Positions 60,995 to 64,000 of a DNA stretch of 64,000 nt are shown in pieces; the first letter of the stretch is position 1, and the number at the start of each line of letters is the position of its first letter. The notes below the pieces were generated by a model. It worked only from the letters and a program-made list of their open reading frames with translations, was not told the origin of the DNA and searched no databases. Position numbers and translations under genes: made by a program. The DNA comes from Aridibacter sp965216195 (GTDB lineage: Bacteria > Acidobacteriota > Blastocatellia > Pyrinomonadales > Pyrinomonadaceae): positions 2,666,001-2,730,000 of the forward strand of contig OZ244151.1 of the NCBI GenBank assembly GCA_965216195.1, given 5' to 3'.

Positions 60995-61178
60995 ACCAAC
61001 GAGTCACTAAAAAACACAGTGATTATTATAAGAAATGGAACAGGACATATGTAATTCGGAGCTTCGCAATTTGAATAGTTGAAAGGAAAAAAATAACCAC
61101 GAATTTTCCGTTTATTTTAATTGCAGTTGCTTTGATTCTATCTGACGCTCAGAGTCTTATCGCTTGGAAGACTATGCG

Positions 61179-61443
61179 CTAATCCAGATCGTCAACAACG
61201 GTGGAGCATATTGATCGGTCTCGAAAATACCAAGCCCAAGCGGACCACGGAATGCTTCTCTTCACCTTCTGCACCAAATCGCCATGAGGGTCAAGGAGAG
61301 CAAATCCGTAACCCTTTTTTACGTCGTCGGTCATAAAGGTTTCGAGCGTGACTTCCTCTGTTCCGGTTTTCCCGAGAAGATAGACGTGCGATCTGCGATC
61401 TATCCGCCTTAATCCAAAAAGTGCGGAATCATATCGATAGTCG
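61179..61443 (-). pseudogene. Fragment of a conjugative-coupling/HerA-type ATPase
   Basis: A minus-strand frame without start codon reads YDSALFGLRRIDRRSHVYLLGKTGTEEVT and FALLDPHGDLVQKVKRSIPW, close to the Walker A region of type IV secretion coupling-type ATPases (RRxHxYxxGKTGTGKST ... LLDPHGD). The Walker A Gly-Lys-Ser/Thr is lost (GTEEVT). It ends at 61179 and a stop precedes it near 61445. The rest of 60995-62128 has no gene I can support. Confidence 0.75.
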
Positions 61444-62003
61444 GTTTAGCAAACAGTGTGGGCAACTTTGAAAGGTTATTGGATTGAGGATGTTTTTCTG
61501 ATGGATTCACAAGTGAGGTGTATCTCAGCTGAGTTTTGAGCTACATAAAGAAGTCTAATCGGCTAGAAAAAATAAAAAAGGTTGATTGATTCGCATAAGG
61601 CCGCTCATTGGTTACCCTTGGTTAAGGGCTCAACATGAATCCACACCAAACCCTTCTCTTCTAAGCGGACTTGCCGCTTCTCGTTGCTTGTGTTTGTTCA
61701 CTTCCGCGATCGATTTATCCGAAATCTGTCCAAAAAAAAACGAAACTCTTAAACGACTTTTCCACAGCCTAATCGCGTTTTTTCTTAAAGGTCTTCCATT
61801 TTGCTATTCGAATCCTCAGGACCGGATTCGAATCCAGCACCAAAATGTAATTTCGTCTCCGCAATTTGCTAAGATGCCGATGAACCAACAGCTGACTACC
61901 GCGACCTAATTCGCCCTCAATGCTCCAGCCTCCCAATATAAGCCGCGAGGGCGCTTAAATGGTAGCCCAAATGAGCAAGTGAGATCGATGCAAATGTACT
62001 TGG

Positions 62004-62029
62004 GGCTGCGAGCCGCAGCCTCTTTTTTA
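62004..62029 (+). terminator. Orphan Rho-independent terminator
   Basis: GGCTGCG (62004-62010), loop AGC, CGCAGCC (62014-62020), then TCTTTTTTAT. No gene ends within the preceding ~1 kb on this strand, so it may belong to an unrecognised small RNA in 61500-62000 or to a lost gene. Confidence 0.65.
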
Positions 62030-62128
62030 TTCCTGACAACCTAAGGAAGGACTGTCTTATAGCGACACTTTTCATGTATCAAGATGGGGAGCGATCAAAC
62101 ACCATGTTGACAATCAGTTTGAAAAACC

Positions 62129-62156
62129 TTGACACTTCCCTTCCCTTTGCTATTCT
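62129..62156 (+). promoter_or_regulatory. Promoter of the ParDE operon
   Basis: TTGACA (62129-62134), 16-bp spacer, TATTCT (62151-62156), 26 bp before the antitoxin start. Confidence 0.65.
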
Positions 62157-62182
62157 GAAGTTAAGAAAGGAAGCATATAAAT

Positions 62183-62446
62183 ATGCCAGATGAAACAATA
62201 AATTTAACACTGCCCCAGCAGATCAAAATCAAGATCGATCACGAAATCGAAAGCAGTGATTTTGCCGACGCCAATGAATATCTAACCGATTTATTGGAAG
62301 TGCATTTCGAACGTAAACGCATACTTTCTCTAGTAGATGAAGCTATCAAAGAAGATGACTATAGCCCACTAACTACGCAAGATTTTGTTGATATGAAGCA
62401 GGAACTCAAAGACCATATCGAAGCTAAAAAAGAACAGACCGCGTAA
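62183..62446 (+). CDS. parD: ParD-like antitoxin (ribbon-helix-helix type)
   Basis: 87 residues: PDETINLTLPQQIKIKIDHEIESSDFADANEYLTDLL fits a ParD/CopG ribbon-helix-helix N-terminus, followed by an acidic helical tail that would bind the toxin. AGGAAG precedes ATG 62183. The stop overlaps the toxin start (TAATG). It should repress its own promoter at 62129. Confidence 0.85.
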   Translation: MPDETINLTLPQQIKIKIDHEIESSDFADANEYLTDLLEVHFERKRILSLVDEAIKEDDYSPLTTQDFVDMKQELKDHIEAKKEQTA

Positions 62447-62745
62447 TGCTAGTTATAAAATCCCGACTAGCGAGAAACGATATTCTTGAGACCTCAAAAT
62501 ATATAGCCGGCGACAATTATGAAGCCGGCGTTCGTTTTTTTGATGCTGTCGACGAGAGTATTGATTTGCTCAAGACCACCCCAAGAGCAGGTGTCGAGAT
62601 CGCGGAGCGGAAGGGTTTAAGAATGTGGTTTATTAAAGGGTTTGAAAAGCACCTTATTTTTTACAGAGTAATGAATAACGAGATTACAATAGAACGTGTG
62701 CTCCACAGCGCGATGGATTATAGAAAAGTCATTACGGAAAAGTGA
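62446..62745 (+). CDS. parE: ParE/RelE-family toxin
   Basis: 99 residues with SRLARNDILETSKYIAGDNYEAGVRFFDAVDESIDLL, TTPRAGVEI, GLRMWFIKGFEKHLIFYRV and ITIERVLHSAMDY, the complete ParE/RelE-superfamily pattern. ParE members poison DNA gyrase; RelE-like members cut mRNA on the ribosome; the ParD-type partner favours ParE. Overlaps the antitoxin by 1 nt. Confidence 0.9.
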   Translation: MLVIKSRLARNDILETSKYIAGDNYEAGVRFFDAVDESIDLLKTTPRAGVEIAERKGLRMWFIKGFEKHLIFYRVMNNEITIERVLHSAMDYRKVITEK

Positions 62746-62786
62746 GGTCTTATACATCTGGTGAAACTAAGAGAGGATTATGGTTT

Positions 62787-63003
62787 ATGCCAAGTGAGAC
62801 TATCGCGATTTTTTAAACCTACACAAACCTTCAGCTGGATAAATGGGAAAAAAGCGGGTTTACCGAAGCCAGAGAATGTTGCGTGAATTAGTTTTAGACC
62901 GTCTAGAAAAGAACGTATTGAGCAAGCGTTTGAAGAAGGAATGGATGATCCTAATACAGTTCAATTTACCGACAAGGGTTTTGATCCAACGGAAGGGAAA
63001 TAG
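62787..63003 (+). pseudogene. Decayed second ParD-like antitoxin
   Basis: ATG 62787 opens MPSETIAIF and then stops. Other frames continue the protein: LDKWEKSGFTEARE, MLRELVLDRLEK, and finally ERIEQAFEEGMDDPNTVQFTDKGFDPTEGK ending at TAG 63001. At least two frameshifts separate the pieces. It follows the intact ParE gene by 40 bp, so it is the remains of a neighbouring toxin-antitoxin unit whose toxin is gone. Confidence 0.65.
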
Positions 63004-63091
63004 ACGAGAACGGTAAGATCAAACGTAAAGAAATTAACTCGATAACCGGGCGCAGGGACCGTTAAGAGTAACCTCTCGGGCCGGTTCTTGC

Positions 63092-64000
63092 TCAATCGAT
63101 GTCATCTGTTTCATGCCACTTTTCTTCGATAGGTAATTCAGAATCAAACGCCAACCGATCCCAATCAGCATTCCAGTTTTTATACTTGTATCCACGATCC
63201 GCATCGAGATTCCAGTCCGGAATAGCTTCTTCAGGGTTACGCAAAGTGTCAAATAATCTCATTGCCAATGGAACCGCTGGCAGGGTTTCTTCGCGTAGAG
63301 TTGCAAACTCAAGTCTTCTCGTATCTTCGGGAGATTCTGAAACAGCATATTCATTAAGTAAATCGATGTTTCCACTACCTCCAATTCCGGTTAAGAAAGC
63401 AGCTGGAGTTGAGCCTACTGGGTATGGTCCAGGAACGGTCGGCTCTCCTTCAACTGGGGTTGTCGGGTAGCTCAAGAAGGGTTCATTGGACGGTTGTGCG
63501 CGGTGAGGATACGAGCGGGTTCTCACATCCACCCACGACCGATTTGATAGTTCGACGATTTCCAGCGCAATTGGATTAGTTCTTACCCATTCCGGCTGTG
63601 GGTGTACAATCGCGCCAAGAACCAATGCATCACGTATTTCTTCTAGAATCCCGTAGAGTGAAGACTGGATTAGCCATAGAAGAGAAGAAACAATACCCTT
63701 TACAGGAGCGGTAATTGTACACGCTAAAACGTCAAAAAGATCTTTAAGAACAGTAGCAGCCCAGCCTATCAGTTCGCCAAGATATACTACGTTATCCCAG
63801 AGATATTCCACCCATTCTGTTAAGGCATCTAGTGAAAAATCGCAGTCGCTCGACCAAAAAGACAAACAAAAACTCGGAGAACTACTCGGCCGTTTTGGCG
63901 GGTTAGTTACATTGTCTAAGAACTCTTGCACCGCTTCCACAATATCATCGAGAGTGCTTTCAAGTGGCTCCTCCGGCCGAGGTATAAAACTGTCGGTGCT
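63092..64000 (-). CDS. Unknown protein, 5' end outside window
   Basis: 302 codons visible, open to the window edge on the minus strand. A helical hydrophobic part (about GELIGWAATVLKDLFDVLACTITAPVKGIVSSLLWLIQSSLYG) is followed by a Pro/Ser/Thr-rich stretch (YPTTPVEGEPTVPGPYPVG) and an acidic C-terminus ending EKWHETDDID. No domain recognised. A GTG at 63940 could start a shorter form, but the open frame upstream argues for a longer protein. Confidence 0.65.
   Translation of the reverse strand, partial: STDSFIPRPEEPLESTLDDIVEAVQEFLDNVTNPPKRPSSSPSFCLSFWSSDCDFSLDALTEWVEYLWDNVVYLGELIGWAATVLKDLFDVLACTITAPVKGIVSSLLWLIQSSLYGILEEIRDALVLGAIVHPQPEWVRTNPIALEIVELSNRSWVDVRTRSYPHRAQPSNEPFLSYPTTPVEGEPTVPGPYPVGSTPAAFLTGIGGSGNIDLLNEYAVSESPEDTRRLEFATLREETLPAVPLAMRLFDTLRNPEEAIPDWNLDADRGYKYKNWNADWDRLAFDSELPIEEKWHETDDID

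Noticed and set aside
61820..61850. GGATTCGAATCC resembling a tRNA T-arm and a possible second att site
   Set aside because: The flanking bases do not form a 5-bp T stem or acceptor end and do not match the tRNA-Asn fragment at 26807.
61586..61909. 107-codon plus-strand frame
   Set aside because: No supporting start signal or motif; the composition looks like translated spacer DNA.
1..64000. CRISPR array or Cas genes
   Set aside because: No regularly spaced 25-40-bp repeats with unique spacers and no Cas-like protein; the only tandem repeats are heptamers.

Overview
The window looks like a chromosomal segment of a moderately AT-rich Acidobacteriota of the Blastocatellia/Pyrinomonadaceae type. 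This is inference from the gene repertoire (an ECF42 sigma factor with a DGPF/YCII partner, many small VOC, SRPBCC, DinB and TfoX-N proteins, DUF2277, DUF899, DUF2461, very large YD-repeat RHS proteins with a long basic leader, and short degenerate tandem repeats between genes). No 16S or other phylogenetic marker is present.

Region 1 (1-26.5 kb) is mostly chromosomal housekeeping and stress-type genes. It holds a DUF4178 protein coupled to a SpeD-like AdoMet decarboxylase, a PBP4-type D,D-carboxypeptidase, a DUF433-antitoxin/PIN-like toxin pair flanked by TTGTGCA repeats, a methyltransferase, the ECF42 sigma/YCII pair, a run of VOC and SRPBCC genes, a BNR propeller, a MoaD-like protein, EVE, TfoX-N and DinB proteins, a HerA/DUF853-like ATPase overlapping a secreted thermonuclease, a VOC gene frameshifted in an A6 run, and an AbiEi/AbiEii-like (type IV) toxin-antitoxin pair.

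Region 2 (26.8-50 kb) is an island. It starts with the 3' half of a tRNA-Asn lying 190 bp from a tyrosine recombinase, which is the picture of an attachment site. It then carries two ~2,000-codon RHS genes on the minus strand. The first has a caspase-like His/Cys tip and is split by a 1.88-kb IS110/IS1111-family element; removing the element restores one open frame. The second ends in a phospholipase-A2-like domain. Each has a small secreted protein directly downstream that could be its immunity protein. Both RHS genes, and a divergent 930-residue secreted protein of unknown function, share a promoter core flanked by inverted CTTCGGCACAAAG-type arms, so the three are probably one regulon. Degraded IS3 and RHS pieces lie between the RHS loci.

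Region 3 (50.5-61 kb) is a compact plus-strand operon: a cytoplasmic-looking S8 protease, an MBL-fold hydrolase, a membrane-anchored calcineurin-like phosphoesterase, a cholesterol-oxidase-like GMC oxidoreductase, a patatin phospholipase with a C-terminal domain I associate with GMC/cholesterol-oxidase proteins, and two small membrane proteins. An SH3b protein precedes it. I do not recognise this as a described system. The combination of a protease with several lipid-active enzymes suggests a membrane-targeting conflict or lipid-remodelling system.

Region 4 (61-64 kb) holds a broken conjugative-coupling-type ATPase fragment, an orphan terminator, a ParDE toxin-antitoxin pair with its promoter, a decayed second ParD-like antitoxin, and a gene that runs off the right end. 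All functions are read by eye from motifs; no similarity search was run.
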